A program made the position numbers and the translations under genes. A DNA stretch of 62,134 nucleotides from Clostridiales bacterium (GTDB taxonomy: Bacteria > Bacillota > Clostridia > Christensenellales > Aristaeellaceae), in assembly GCA_015056125.1 (NCBI GenBank), contig SVGW01000005.1, positions 1 through 62,134 on the forward strand. Direction: 5' to 3'. Shown piece after piece: positions 25,694 to 34,174 of this stretch. The notes under the pieces are model-generated. The model was not told the origin of the DNA. It searched no databases and saw only the letters and a list, made by a program, of their open reading frames with translations. Within the stretch, counting starts at the first letter, position 1; the number at the start of each line of letters is the position of its first letter.

Positions 25694-27226
25694 ATGGAGA
25701 TGCAATTGCTTCGTGAAAATATGGAAACAGAACAGGTAATTTCTGCGAGGCCCACCCAGGTAGCGGTAGAAGCGGAAGTGACTCTGCCCGGAGGGCTTCG
25801 GGAAGAAGCACGGGTATACTATGCGGATGCTGTGGCCACTGTCAATGGCGGCGAGGCGGCGGGTAGCCGGATTTCTGCCGATGGACGGGTGACGTTTCAT
25901 GTATTGTATGCCCAGGGCGATTTGAGCCATGTAAAAGCGCTGGAGACTGCGGCGGATTTTTCTCATTCGCTCCCTATCCGGGAAGAACAGCAGCTTTCGG
26001 CCATGCGTATTAAGCCCCGGGCCGAAGTGCAGCATGTGAGCGCCAAGGCCTTCAACGGCAGGCTTTTGCTCCAAGCCATTGTGAATTTGACGGCGGAGGC
26101 CTCTTTGCCAAGAACACTTTCCTTTGTGAGAAATGTAACAGGCGGAGAGGAGATTCAGCGCTCCACCCAGGTGCTTTCCATGCAGCGGGTAGTGGGCGAA
26201 GGGGAAAGCCAGACCTTGCTTCGGGAGGAATTTGAATTATCAGATGTGCTCCAGATTAAAGAAACCCTCTATGCCACCGCACAGGCGCAGGTGGAGGATA
26301 TTCTGGGTGGCTCAGATGGCCGGGCAACAGTAACGGGCACCATTTCTTTGGAAGCATACCATACAGCGGATATGCCAGGCCGGCCCTTGGTGTACACCCG
26401 CCATTCCATGCCTTTTGAGCAGGTAGTGGGTTTATCCGGCGCCCTGGGGGATGCCTTGGTAAGCCGGAGTGTGGTAAAGGACGTGGCGGTGCTCAGCCAG
26501 GAAGGAGAAGAGGGCGGCAAAAGCATGCGGGCAGAGGTACAATTGAATACGGAATTATTTGCCGTAAAGGGGGAAGAAATGGAAGCGCTTCGGGATGTAT
26601 TTACCACCGGAGGCGAGGGTATTGAAACCAGAAGCCAGCATGTGCTCTTTCGTTCCGGCACGGTGAATGACCAGACTGCAGAAAGCGGAAAAACAGTGCT
26701 GCTGCTTCCGGAGGGATCGCCCCGGGTGAAAACGGCGTTGCTGGCTTTTGCGCGGCCAATCGTGGTGAAGGCAGAGCCCCAGGGCGGCAAGCTGAAAGTG
26801 GACGGTATTTTGGAAACAACGCTGATTTATCAGACGGAGGACAGCGCTGTGCCCATCTCCATCAACCAGGAAGAGCCTTTCCAGGCCCTCTTTTCCACCG
26901 AGGCCTTGCCAGAGGATACACTGACGCTTACCGCCTCTCAAGCGGAAGCAAGCCCCATTACCGGCGACCGGGTGGAATTGAAATATATTCTGCGCTTAAA
27001 CGCTGAGGGCGTAAGAAAGACAGAAGCGGACGTGATCATTGATGCGGTGGCTGCCGAGGCGCCGACAACCGAAAAAGGGATTGCGCTGTATTTTATGCAG
27101 CCTGGGGATACTCTATGGGAAATTGCAAAACGCTACCGAATTCCCACCGAGGATATTGCCATCCTCAATCCGCAGCTTTCTGATGATCCTGCGCCAGGAA
27201 CGCCCATCATTACGTATAAACGGTAA
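25694..27226 (+). CDS. SPOCS (DUF3794)-LysM spore protein
   Basis: 510 residues with three SPOCS/DUF3794-type beta domains (about 35-150, 170-290 and 325-440; recurring phrases such as LPRTLSF, VKDVAVLS and GDRVELKYIL) and a C-terminal LysM (about 462-507, MQPGDTLWEIAKRYRIPTED, ending with ILNPQL). This architecture belongs to proteins of the spore coat or of mother-cell peptidoglycan layers in Clostridia and indicates a sporulating host. AGGAGGG precedes the ATG. Its 3' end overlaps a convergent small membrane gene by 17 bp. Confidence 0.85.
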   Translation: MEMQLLRENMETEQVISARPTQVAVEAEVTLPGGLREEARVYYADAVATVNGGEAAGSRISADGRVTFHVLYAQGDLSHVKALETAADFSHSLPIREEQQLSAMRIKPRAEVQHVSAKAFNGRLLLQAIVNLTAEASLPRTLSFVRNVTGGEEIQRSTQVLSMQRVVGEGESQTLLREEFELSDVLQIKETLYATAQAQVEDILGGSDGRATVTGTISLEAYHTADMPGRPLVYTRHSMPFEQVVGLSGALGDALVSRSVVKDVAVLSQEGEEGGKSMRAEVQLNTELFAVKGEEMEALRDVFTTGGEGIETRSQHVLFRSGTVNDQTAESGKTVLLLPEGSPRVKTALLAFARPIVVKAEPQGGKLKVDGILETTLIYQTEDSAVPISINQEEPFQALFSTEALPEDTLTLTASQAEASPITGDRVELKYILRLNAEGVRKTEADVIIDAVAAEAPTTEKGIALYFMQPGDTLWEIAKRYRIPTEDIAILNPQLSDDPAPGTPIITYKR

Positions 27227-27629
27227 AAAAGCACAAAAGACAGCATAAAATTCCTCCGCAGCAATAAGAAAAGCGCTGCGAGAGGGAGAAAAGCAACAGA
27301 CGGCTGGAAAAGGACAGGGAAAAAAGTATGGTTCCCCACAGCATGAGGGTATGAGCAAGGGATGGCTTGGGTAATATACTCTGAAAGAGAAAAGCGGCCA
27401 GAGAAGGAAGAAAGGCTGCTGCAGAAAATGACAAAAAAAGCCGGCCGGGATTGCCCTTCCGCTTTCTTGGATAGGAATAGCGGCCTTGCGGCAGCAGCTT
27501 CACGCCCAGCCACAGCCACAAAAGCAGCCCTGTCGCCCCGCCGCCCGCATGCATGCCCAGGCTGGCCAGCATCATCACCGGCGCTCCCTGGAGCATCCAT
27601 CGCCGCATGCGGGCGGCATCCGGAATCAT
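27210..27629 (-). CDS. Small four-helix membrane protein, unknown
   Basis: 139 residues with four likely helices (about 18-46, 64-88, 92-117 and 120-139) and a Cys-rich C-terminus (CCGGILCCLLCFF). I do not recognise the family. It is credible as a gene because its ATG overlaps the stop of the upstream lipoprotein gene (ATGA), implying coupled translation. Its hydrophobic profile is regular, unlike the antisense frames here. The context suggests a sporulation membrane role, but this is inference. Confidence 0.6.
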   Translation of the reverse strand: MIPDAARMRRWMLQGAPVMMLASLGMHAGGGATGLLLWLWLGVKLLPQGRYSYPRKRKGNPGRLFLSFSAAAFLPSLAAFLFQSILPKPSLAHTLMLWGTILFSLSFSSRLLLFSLSQRFSYCCGGILCCLLCFFTVYT

Positions 27630-28192
27630 TCGGTGTAGATAGAGATCTGGTTCATCAGATCATCCGCCTGCGTGGCGACGGCGTCCAGAGACGTGGCGCT
27701 TTCCAGGGTTTCCGCCAGCGCGTCAATCTCTTCTACCAGCTTTTCATCCGCTGTAACGGCCACGCCGGTGACGGTTTTATCCACGGTCTGCACCCGGGAA
27801 AGCACCATTTTTTTCAGCCGGTCATCTACTTCGCCCTGATACTGGGCAGTAAATTCCAGGCCCACCAGCGCATTTTTGCCAGTGGCTACTACATGCGTAT
27901 CGTCCACCTCGGTAAGCTTTTCCAGTGCATCCTCCATTTCCTCAGAGGCTTTTTTGGCGTCCTCCAGGGTGGTAATGCCCCCCGCGCCCAGGGTGGGCGC
28001 GGAGCTGGCATCAGGGGCAATGGAATTGGCCGGGCCATTCATCATGCCGTCAGTGGCATTGGGTGAGGCCTGGGGCAGCATTTGCGTTGCACCGGGGGTG
28101 GGAGAGGCCAGCGTATCAGCATTGCTGGCGCATCCTGTGAGCAGCGCTGCGGCTACGGTGAGCAGCAGCAAGAGAGTCCAGGTCTTTTTCAA
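27626..28192 (-). CDS. YhcN/YlaJ-type sporulation lipoprotein
   Basis: Lipoprotein with LLLLTVAAALLTGC lipobox (Cys near residue 21), a low-complexity Ser/Pro/Ala linker, and a YhcN/YlaJ domain (TEVDDTHVVATGKNALVGLE; VKTVDKTVTGVAVTADE-like segment near the end). Such proteins are found in the spore inner membrane and cortex. I start at TTG (28192) because GGAGG lies 8 nt upstream; an upstream ATG at 28249 would put the signal peptide too far in. Cotranscribed with the small membrane protein downstream. Confidence 0.8.
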   Translation of the reverse strand: MKKTWTLLLLLTVAAALLTGCASNADTLASPTPGATQMLPQASPNATDGMMNGPANSIAPDASSAPTLGAGGITTLEDAKKASEEMEDALEKLTEVDDTHVVATGKNALVGLEFTAQYQGEVDDRLKKMVLSRVQTVDKTVTGVAVTADEKLVEEIDALAETLESATSLDAVATQADDLMNQISIYTE

Positions 28193-28309
28193 TGGAATCG
28201 CCTCCTCGCGGCTATTGTGCGCAAGGAGGCGATGAATTATCATAGGCAAAATTTTGTCAGTTTTTTTGAGCTGTTTTTTGCAAAGGGTTCATAATGGAAG
28301 CGTTGAAAA

Positions 28310-28576
28310 TTACATAGGCATCACCCGGGGACGATTATTTCCGCTGCGGGTGACCCGATAAAATCCGATGAGATTGCCGGGGCGGGCGCGCTGGTAGGCA
28401 TCCAAAACAGCCTGAGCATCGTTTAACTCAAAGCGCACGGATAGGCCACAGCCCACCGACACGTCCTTAGGGGTAGAAATCACCTGGGAGCGAATACCTG
28501 CCCGCCTTAAAGCGCTGTCAAAGCGCATAACCTGCTGCCGGGAGCGAAAAGCGCCGATGCCAAAGGTTTCCTGCAT
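28310..28576 (-). CDS. DUF3343 protein (putative Se/S carrier-like)
   Basis: 88 residues. The family is annotated as putative selenium/sulfur carrier-like. Core features visible: FRSRQQVMRFDSALRRAGI, VISTPKDVSVGCGLSVRFE with the conserved Cys, and GFYRV. AGGAGG-type ribosome site. Divergent by 77 bp from a class V aminotransferase of the cysteine-desulfurase family, a pairing that supports sulfur or selenium transfer. Confidence 0.8.
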   Translation of the reverse strand: MQETFGIGAFRSRQQVMRFDSALRRAGIRSQVISTPKDVSVGCGLSVRFELNDAQAVLDAYQRARPGNLIGFYRVTRSGNNRPRVMPM

Positions 28577-28622
28577 GTTCTGATCCTCCTTCCTCTCTCA
28601 TATAGTGTATGGTGAAAAAGGG

Positions 28623-28642
28623 CCTGCGGTGCGGGCCGCAGG
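28623..28642 (+). promoter_or_regulatory. Hairpin overlapping the ribosome site of the desulfurase-like gene
   Basis: CCTGCGG, 6-nt loop, CCGCAGG, whose 3' arm runs into the ribosome site GGGAGGG (28641-28647). A folded stem could hide part of the site and damp translation. Confidence 0.4.
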
Positions 28643-28653
28643 GAGGGAAGAAT

Positions 28654-29775
28654 ATGATCTATCTGGATAATGCGGCCACCAGCTTCCCCAAGCCCCCGGA
28701 GGTTGGGCAAGCCATGGCTGGCGTAATGGAGAAAATCGGCGGCAATCCCGGGCGGGCGGGGCATGCCGGGGCCCTGGCCGGTGGGCGCATTATAGAAAAA
28801 TGCCGGGAGCTGGCAGCAGAATATGCGGGAATCGATCAGCCGGAGCGGGTGATTTTCTGCCTCAATTGCACCGATGCTTTAAATATCGCCATCCGGGGCA
28901 TGCTGCATCAAGGAGACGAAGTGTTGGTATCCCATGGGGAGCACAATGCCGTGATGCGGCCATTAATGGGCTATCACGATCAGGGAAAAATCCGGGTCAA
29001 TATGCTGCCTCCAGACGCCCGGGGGCTGCTCAGCCCGGATATGGTGCGCCAGAGCATCACGGGAAAGACAGCGCTGATGGTGCTGTGCCATGCCAGCAAT
29101 GTGACCGGGGTGATTCAGCCGGCCAAAGAAATCGCCAGGGCCTGCCATGAAAAGGGCATCCCCCTGCTTCTGGATGCCGCGCAGACCGCCGGCACGGAGG
29201 ATATTGCTTCTGTGCATGCCGATATGATCGCCATGCCGGGGCACAAGGGACTATTGGGCCCCATGGGCACCGGACTTTTATGCTTGGGGAATCATATGCT
29301 GCCCCGGCCCTTTCGGGAGGGCGGCACGGGATCGGCTTCGGAAAGCATGCGCCAACCGGCTATGCTGCCTGATCGGCTGGAGAGCGGTACGGCCAATCTG
29401 CCCGGAATTGCCGGGCTCTGCCAGGGGCTTAAATTCGTGCTCCGCCATCGGGGAGCCATCGCGGAATATGAGCATGCATTGGCCGGAAGGCTGCGGCTGG
29501 GGCTAAAAAATATTGATGGGGTGCAGGTGTATGGGGCCGAGGATGCGCCCCGGGTGGGCGTAGTAAGCTTTAACGTGGGCAGGATGGACAGCGGCGAGGT
29601 AGCCGATCTTTTGAGCAGCCAGCGCATAGCCGTGCGCGGTGGTTTACACTGTGCTCCTGCCATGCATGCGTATTTGGGTACGGAGGGATCCGTTCGGGCT
29701 AGCGTGGGGCCCTATAATACAGAAGAAGAAATTGATCGGTTTCTTCAGGCAGTGCAGCATATAGCGGGGAAATAA
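28654..29775 (+). CDS. Cysteine desulfurase-family protein (class V aminotransferase)
   Basis: PLP enzyme of 373 residues: MIYLDNAATSFPKP start, H-K198 Schiff-base lysine in AMPGHKGLLGP, active-site Cys333 in RGGLHCAPAMH. It resembles the smaller family that clusters with DUF3343 and selenium-related genes more than NifS/IscS of Fe-S assembly; no scaffold gene is nearby. The start is set by GGGAGGG; the 15 upstream codons that are open are discarded. Likely supplies persulfide or selenide to a carrier such as the adjacent DUF3343 protein. Confidence 0.85.
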   Translation: MIYLDNAATSFPKPPEVGQAMAGVMEKIGGNPGRAGHAGALAGGRIIEKCRELAAEYAGIDQPERVIFCLNCTDALNIAIRGMLHQGDEVLVSHGEHNAVMRPLMGYHDQGKIRVNMLPPDARGLLSPDMVRQSITGKTALMVLCHASNVTGVIQPAKEIARACHEKGIPLLLDAAQTAGTEDIASVHADMIAMPGHKGLLGPMGTGLLCLGNHMLPRPFREGGTGSASESMRQPAMLPDRLESGTANLPGIAGLCQGLKFVLRHRGAIAEYEHALAGRLRLGLKNIDGVQVYGAEDAPRVGVVSFNVGRMDSGEVADLLSSQRIAVRGGLHCAPAMHAYLGTEGSVRASVGPYNTEEEIDRFLQAVQHIAGK

Positions 29776-29779
29776 AAAA

Positions 29780-29801
29780 GCAGCAGGGAAAAACTGCTGC
29801 A
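29780..29801 (+). terminator. Hairpin after the desulfurase-like gene
   Basis: GCAGCAG, loop GGAAAAA, CTGCTGC, within 5 bp of the stop. A second, stronger stem follows at 29840. Confidence 0.5.
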
Positions 29802-29839
29802 TAAGTGAAAACTGCCTAAAGGGTTTTCGGAAAATATGG

Positions 29840-29868
29840 GAGGGCGCTTTTGATTTAAAAGCGCCCTC
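29840..29868. terminator. Bidirectional terminator, repeat copy e
   Basis: Perfect 12-bp stem GAGGGCGCTTTT/AAAAGCGCCCTC with 5-nt loop, the same stem as at 25202-25230, then AGATCGTTTAAAAATACCTGC, a decayed form of the repeat. It lies between two convergent genes. Confidence 0.75.
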
Positions 29869-29892
29869 AGATCGTTTAAAAATACCTGCTAA

Positions 29893-32106
29893 TCATTGTT
29901 TTACCGATCGGTGGGCAGTACGGTATTGGCTGGGTGAAAGGCCATATACCCGCTTAAATGCCTTGTAAAAGGAATTGGAATTGCTGTAGCCGGAGGCCAG
30001 GGATATATCCGCCAGGGACTTGGAGTCATCCTCCATCAATTCCACCGCATAGTTCAAGCGCAGGTTTTCTATCTCAGCAGCCAAATTGACGCCGCCGTTC
30101 TTTTTATACAGGAAGGAAAGATACTTATCGCTCAAGCCGAATACTTCCGCAATGCTGGTAAGAGAAAGATTCTGATCCAGATAATGCGCTTTCACATAGT
30201 CTCTCACTTCAATATACTGCCGATAGCCGCCATTTTCATTATAGCTGTATATCTGTTCACAAAGCTGATGGAATATATGGAGCACATTTTCTTTCATTTC
30301 CTCATCTTTTTGCGCTCCTGGCAATGAGTTGATGCCCGCCATCAAAGGATGGATGGCAACAGACGAAGTCTGCATTTGAATATGGAAAAAGAGGCTTCTG
30401 AAATCATAGCCCAGTTGGAGCAGTTCCTGCTTATTCGCCGGCTCAATGGCCCTTTGCCTGTCAAAGAATTCTGATATGCATTCTTCGATCAAAGCATAAT
30501 TGCCCGCCTGGCAGAAGCTGGTTAGGCGGCGCTTGTCGCCCTCCGACAAAATCCAGTTCCTATATTCCGCTTCTTTTTCTTCGCCTGCCAGCAGTACCCG
30601 CGGATGGGGCTGGGAGCGAACGGAATAGTATTCCCGCTGTACCTGCCGGAGCGCTTCGGGCAGGGATAAGAGGGAAAAAACAAGCTTGCCTACTACCCCT
30701 TCTAACTGAATGCCATATTTTTTTCCGATCTCGCCGAATGCTTTTTCCAGAAGCTTTCCGGTATGCTCCGCCGTTTCTTCCGGCCGGCGAATAGAGAAAA
30801 CCGCGTAGCTGTGGCTGGATAAAGAATAAATGCACAATGCTCGCTCGAAAATACTGCTGAGTAAATTATAGATCAGCACATTCGATTCGATATTTTCTGT
30901 TTTTTCAGAGGGTACCGCATGAACAAATGTGACCAGATAATTGGAATAATCCGGAATGACCCCCACTTTGGCCAATGCCGCCATGGCTTCGTCTTCGGAT
31001 CGGTATTCATAAGCCAGCAGCCGTGTAAACACCATGTTCAGATGCAGCGCGGTTTGCTGACGCAGGTTTTCCTCCAGCCGCTCCCGGTCGTTCAATATTT
31101 CCTGGATAGAATTATGAAGGAAAAACAGCTCATTTTTCTTGGGGGCGTCATTGGATACCATTGCTACCAGTTGTCGCACAGGCTTGGTGTGCAGATGGGA
31201 AAAGAAATACGCAAGCCCTATTGCCAAAATCGACAAAATAAACGCAATCAAAATACTGACTTTCTGGCCGGTCTGCACACGGCTGGAAATATAATCCGCC
31301 GGAACGGCCAGATGATATTCATACTGGCTCTTATAGGGCTGATATTTAAATAAGTAGGCTTCCGCATTGCTGCCGCCGGGCGCCGTTTGCATGACGATCC
31401 GCCCAGATAAATCGCTGATAGAAAAATTTCCTCCATTTTCCAGATACCGGGAGAAAGAAAACAGCTTCTGGCTCTGCGCAGGATCCAGAATAAAGAGGAT
31501 GCTGGCTCTGGCTGTAAAGCTGGACAGAGGATACAGGTTCATATAAAATACCGGCTGCATCACCTGTCCTTCCCCCGCATAAACGGTGACCCAGTCCAGA
31601 TAAGCCCCAGCCGACTGGCTCTGGCAAAAAGAAACATAATCCCGGAAGGGAGCACCATTGATCTCGTAAAAATTTCGCCCCACATTTTTAGCCAAATCGG
31701 CGGACAGGAAACCGTGCTTACCGGTCCACAAACTTTCGCTTTGGGGGAATACAATCACGATATCGCTGATGAAAGCATTATTCTGAAAGGTAGCTTTCAC
31801 GGAATGATTCATATCATATAGCTGGGCATAGTCTTCAATGGACAGATTTTTCGTTTTGCTGATTGCAGCCAGATAATTATTCTGCGCCAGACTATAAGCC
31901 GTATTCCACACTTCATTCAAGTGTACCTCAAATAATTCTGCTGATTCAGCCAATTCCTGCTCTGCAGACTGAAAAACCATTTTCTGAAAATTGTCGGTAT
32001 AAACTACATTCACCAACACAAGAGCCAGAATCATCAAAATGATCAAGGCCATATGGGAAATCAAAAATCTATGGAGGATAGAATTTACCCTTCCTGATTT
32101 ATTCAT
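29893..32106 (-). CDS. Membrane-bound AraC-type regulator of the glycan locus
   Basis: One-component sensor of 737 residues: helix about 15-37, extracytoplasmic sensor of about 240 residues, second helix about 285-305, a linker region, then a C-terminal AraC double helix-turn-helix (SLTSIAEVFGLSDKYLSFLY and SLADISLASGYSNSNSFYKA, ending GLSPSQYR). This layout is common beside LplA/B/C importers and controls them in response to an extracellular sugar. The ATG of MNKSGR is chosen because GAGGAGGGG precedes it. Divergent from the binding-protein gene, so the 282-bp spacer likely holds its operators. Confidence 0.85.
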   Translation of the reverse strand: MNKSGRVNSILHRFLISHMALIILMILALVLVNVVYTDNFQKMVFQSAEQELAESAELFEVHLNEVWNTAYSLAQNNYLAAISKTKNLSIEDYAQLYDMNHSVKATFQNNAFISDIVIVFPQSESLWTGKHGFLSADLAKNVGRNFYEINGAPFRDYVSFCQSQSAGAYLDWVTVYAGEGQVMQPVFYMNLYPLSSFTARASILFILDPAQSQKLFSFSRYLENGGNFSISDLSGRIVMQTAPGGSNAEAYLFKYQPYKSQYEYHLAVPADYISSRVQTGQKVSILIAFILSILAIGLAYFFSHLHTKPVRQLVAMVSNDAPKKNELFFLHNSIQEILNDRERLEENLRQQTALHLNMVFTRLLAYEYRSEDEAMAALAKVGVIPDYSNYLVTFVHAVPSEKTENIESNVLIYNLLSSIFERALCIYSLSSHSYAVFSIRRPEETAEHTGKLLEKAFGEIGKKYGIQLEGVVGKLVFSLLSLPEALRQVQREYYSVRSQPHPRVLLAGEEKEAEYRNWILSEGDKRRLTSFCQAGNYALIEECISEFFDRQRAIEPANKQELLQLGYDFRSLFFHIQMQTSSVAIHPLMAGINSLPGAQKDEEMKENVLHIFHQLCEQIYSYNENGGYRQYIEVRDYVKAHYLDQNLSLTSIAEVFGLSDKYLSFLYKKNGGVNLAAEIENLRLNYAVELMEDDSKSLADISLASGYSNSNSFYKAFKRVYGLSPSQYRTAHRSVKQ

Positions 32107-32388
32107 TGTTCCCCTCCTCAAAACTGCCTGGATAATGAAAGTAACTCAATTATATGATTTAAATAATCATAAATCAAGCAAAAACCCGGTTTTCGGGAGA
32201 AAATAAGGGTTAAATGGAAAAAATCATGCCCCAATTTCAATGCATATCGGTATGGATTCCGCCTTTTCCAGAACATTTCCACTACTTTTTCACAGAAAAA
32301 TAAGCTATACTGCCAGTAGAAAGTTCATCCGAAAATGGTGAACGAACGTTTGGGAAAGAACCCAAAATAAAAAAAGGAGGATGACCCT
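32107..32388. promoter_or_regulatory. Divergent control region of the glycan locus
   Basis: 282 bp, AT-rich. A TATACT (32306-32311) could be the -10 for the binding-protein gene, with only a poor -35 match, as expected for an activator-dependent promoter. I see no convincing catabolite (cre) site. An AAGGAGG site lies before 32389. Confidence 0.4.
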
Positions 32389-34095
32389 ATGCGTAAACTT
32401 CTCTGTATGCTCCTGGCAACCATGCTACTGCTCTCCGCCGGCGCAAGCGCCCTGGCCGAAGAGCACAACGCCCCCGGTACCCTGCCCATTGTAAATGAAA
32501 AAATCAAGCTCACCGTGGGCGTAGAGCAAAATGCCATGGTGGAAGACTTTGAAACCAACAAAATGACCCTCTGGCTGGAGGAACAGACCGGTATCGATCT
32601 GGAATTCGTGATCTATCCCAACGGCGAAATTTCCACCAAGCTGGAATTGGCCGTGGCCGCCGGCGGCAGTGAACTGCCCGACGTAATCATCGGCAGCTTT
32701 TCCCAGGCCCAGATCATGCCCTGGGCGGAAGCCGGCATGATCCTGCCCGTAACGGAATACTACAAGACCCTGTCCGTTTGGCCCCAGGAAGCCCTGGCTA
32801 CCGATGGCCTGGAGCTGGAAGATGTGCTCAAGTACATGATCAGCTATGACGGCGAGATCTACGGCGTGCTTCGCTACATCGGCGCTTCCAACAACGAACA
32901 TAACACTTACCGCCTCAATTTCTATGTGCCGTGGCTGGAAGCCCTGAACCTGGAAAAGCCCAAGACCCTGCAGGATCTGTATGATGTGCTGGTGGCCATT
33001 CGGGATAAAGACCCCAACGGCAACGGCATCAAGGATGAAATCCCCCTCACCGGCTACACCGGCTCCATCGCCAACCTGCGCAAGGCCCTGATGACCCCCT
33101 TCATCTATACCCAGAATGAATACTGGACCGTGGATGAAGAAGGCAAAATCGGCGTGTGCTTCAATACCGATGAATGGCGCGAAGGCCTCCGCTTTGTGCG
33201 CAAGCTCTTTGCAGAGGGCCTGGCCGATCCTGCTATGTTCACCCAGGATCAGAACGCTATGACCGTAACCCTCTCCCAGGAAGAGCATGTGGTAGGCGCT
33301 TTCTGCCGCATTTCCTCCTCCTGCATGTCCTCTACCGATCCCAAGCGCTATGAATGGGACCGTCAGCAGTTCTTCACCGGCTTTGACGGCAACACGGTGG
33401 CCGGTTATGTTCCCACCATGCCCGTCATCTCCGGCCTGATCACCCTGAACTGCAAGAACCCCGAAGCCGCCTTCATGTTCCTGGATTATCTGTCCGGTTA
33501 TGATGCAAGCCTTGTCAGCCGCATCGGCTTCTCCGAAGAGATCACCGAAGTCAATGAAGAAGACTACCAGTATTTCCTGGATTTCTGGGCCAACGAAGCA
33601 AAATACAACTATCCCGAAATCTTCTACGGCGATAAGACCCATCCCGAATATCTCCCCATGAACCGCTATGCCTATGACCAGACCTATTGGGGCAATCTCC
33701 AGAATACTGGCTGGCAGCAGACCGGCCCCTGCATCATCACCCAGGCTATGACCGACTGGTTCTCCTCCGCCAGCAAGATGGAAAGCGAACAGCAGAAGCT
33801 GAATTACGTGGACCAGTATCGCGCCCGTCATTCCCTGCTGGAAGCCGTGGCCCTGCGGGATCCTTCCAAGGTGGTAGCCGGCCTGGTATACACCGAGGAT
33901 GAGCAGACCGTAATCGCTGACTATTATGCCGAAATCAAAACCTTCGTTGAAACCACCTGGGCTGCCTACGCTGTTGGCACCCTGGATATCGAAGACGATA
34001 AGGCCTGGAACGATTACATCGCTCAGCTGGATCGGATGCACCTGGAAGAATGCATCGAAGCGGCTCAGGCTGCCTATGATCGCCAGAACCAGTAA
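32389..34095 (+). CDS. CUT1 extracellular sugar-binding protein (LplA-like)
   Basis: 568 residues, the large type of oligosaccharide-binding protein used with LplB/LplC permeases. The signal peptide ends in a signal-peptidase-I site (GASALA, then EEHN); there is no lipobox Cys, which is unusual for a Gram-positive binding protein. The mature part has typical features, for example DPNGNGIKDEIPLTG (calcium/linker-like loop) and VAAGGSELPDVI. First gene of the importer operon; a hairpin follows and probably sets a higher level of this protein than of the permeases. Confidence 0.88.
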   Translation: MRKLLCMLLATMLLLSAGASALAEEHNAPGTLPIVNEKIKLTVGVEQNAMVEDFETNKMTLWLEEQTGIDLEFVIYPNGEISTKLELAVAAGGSELPDVIIGSFSQAQIMPWAEAGMILPVTEYYKTLSVWPQEALATDGLELEDVLKYMISYDGEIYGVLRYIGASNNEHNTYRLNFYVPWLEALNLEKPKTLQDLYDVLVAIRDKDPNGNGIKDEIPLTGYTGSIANLRKALMTPFIYTQNEYWTVDEEGKIGVCFNTDEWREGLRFVRKLFAEGLADPAMFTQDQNAMTVTLSQEEHVVGAFCRISSSCMSSTDPKRYEWDRQQFFTGFDGNTVAGYVPTMPVISGLITLNCKNPEAAFMFLDYLSGYDASLVSRIGFSEEITEVNEEDYQYFLDFWANEAKYNYPEIFYGDKTHPEYLPMNRYAYDQTYWGNLQNTGWQQTGPCIITQAMTDWFSSASKMESEQQKLNYVDQYRARHSLLEAVALRDPSKVVAGLVYTEDEQTVIADYYAEIKTFVETTWAAYAVGTLDIEDDKAWNDYIAQLDRMHLEECIEAAQAAYDRQNQ

Positions 34096-34112
34096 TTTCT
34101 ATCCCATGAAAT

Positions 34113-34145
34113 GAGAGGGGTGGGGCAGCCCGCCCCTCTCTCTTA
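34113..34145 (+). terminator. Intercistronic hairpin after the binding-protein gene
   Basis: GAGAGGGGTGGG, loop, CCCGCCCCTCTC, then TTATCTT. Stable stem with a weak U-tract: probably a leaky terminator or 3' stabiliser giving more binding protein than permease. Confidence 0.7.
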
Positions 34146-34174
34146 TCTTCACACACAAGGAGGTATCGCCAGCC

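Noticed and set aside
27362..28066. 234-codon plus frame opposite the lipoprotein and small membrane gene
   Set aside because: The minus genes are coupled by ATGA and have a lipobox and helices; the plus frame lacks any signal.
32425..34041. 538-codon open frame antisense to the sugar-binding protein
   Set aside because: Gly/His/Ile-biased shadow of the GC-rich codons of a clear binding-protein gene; no ribosome site or domain.
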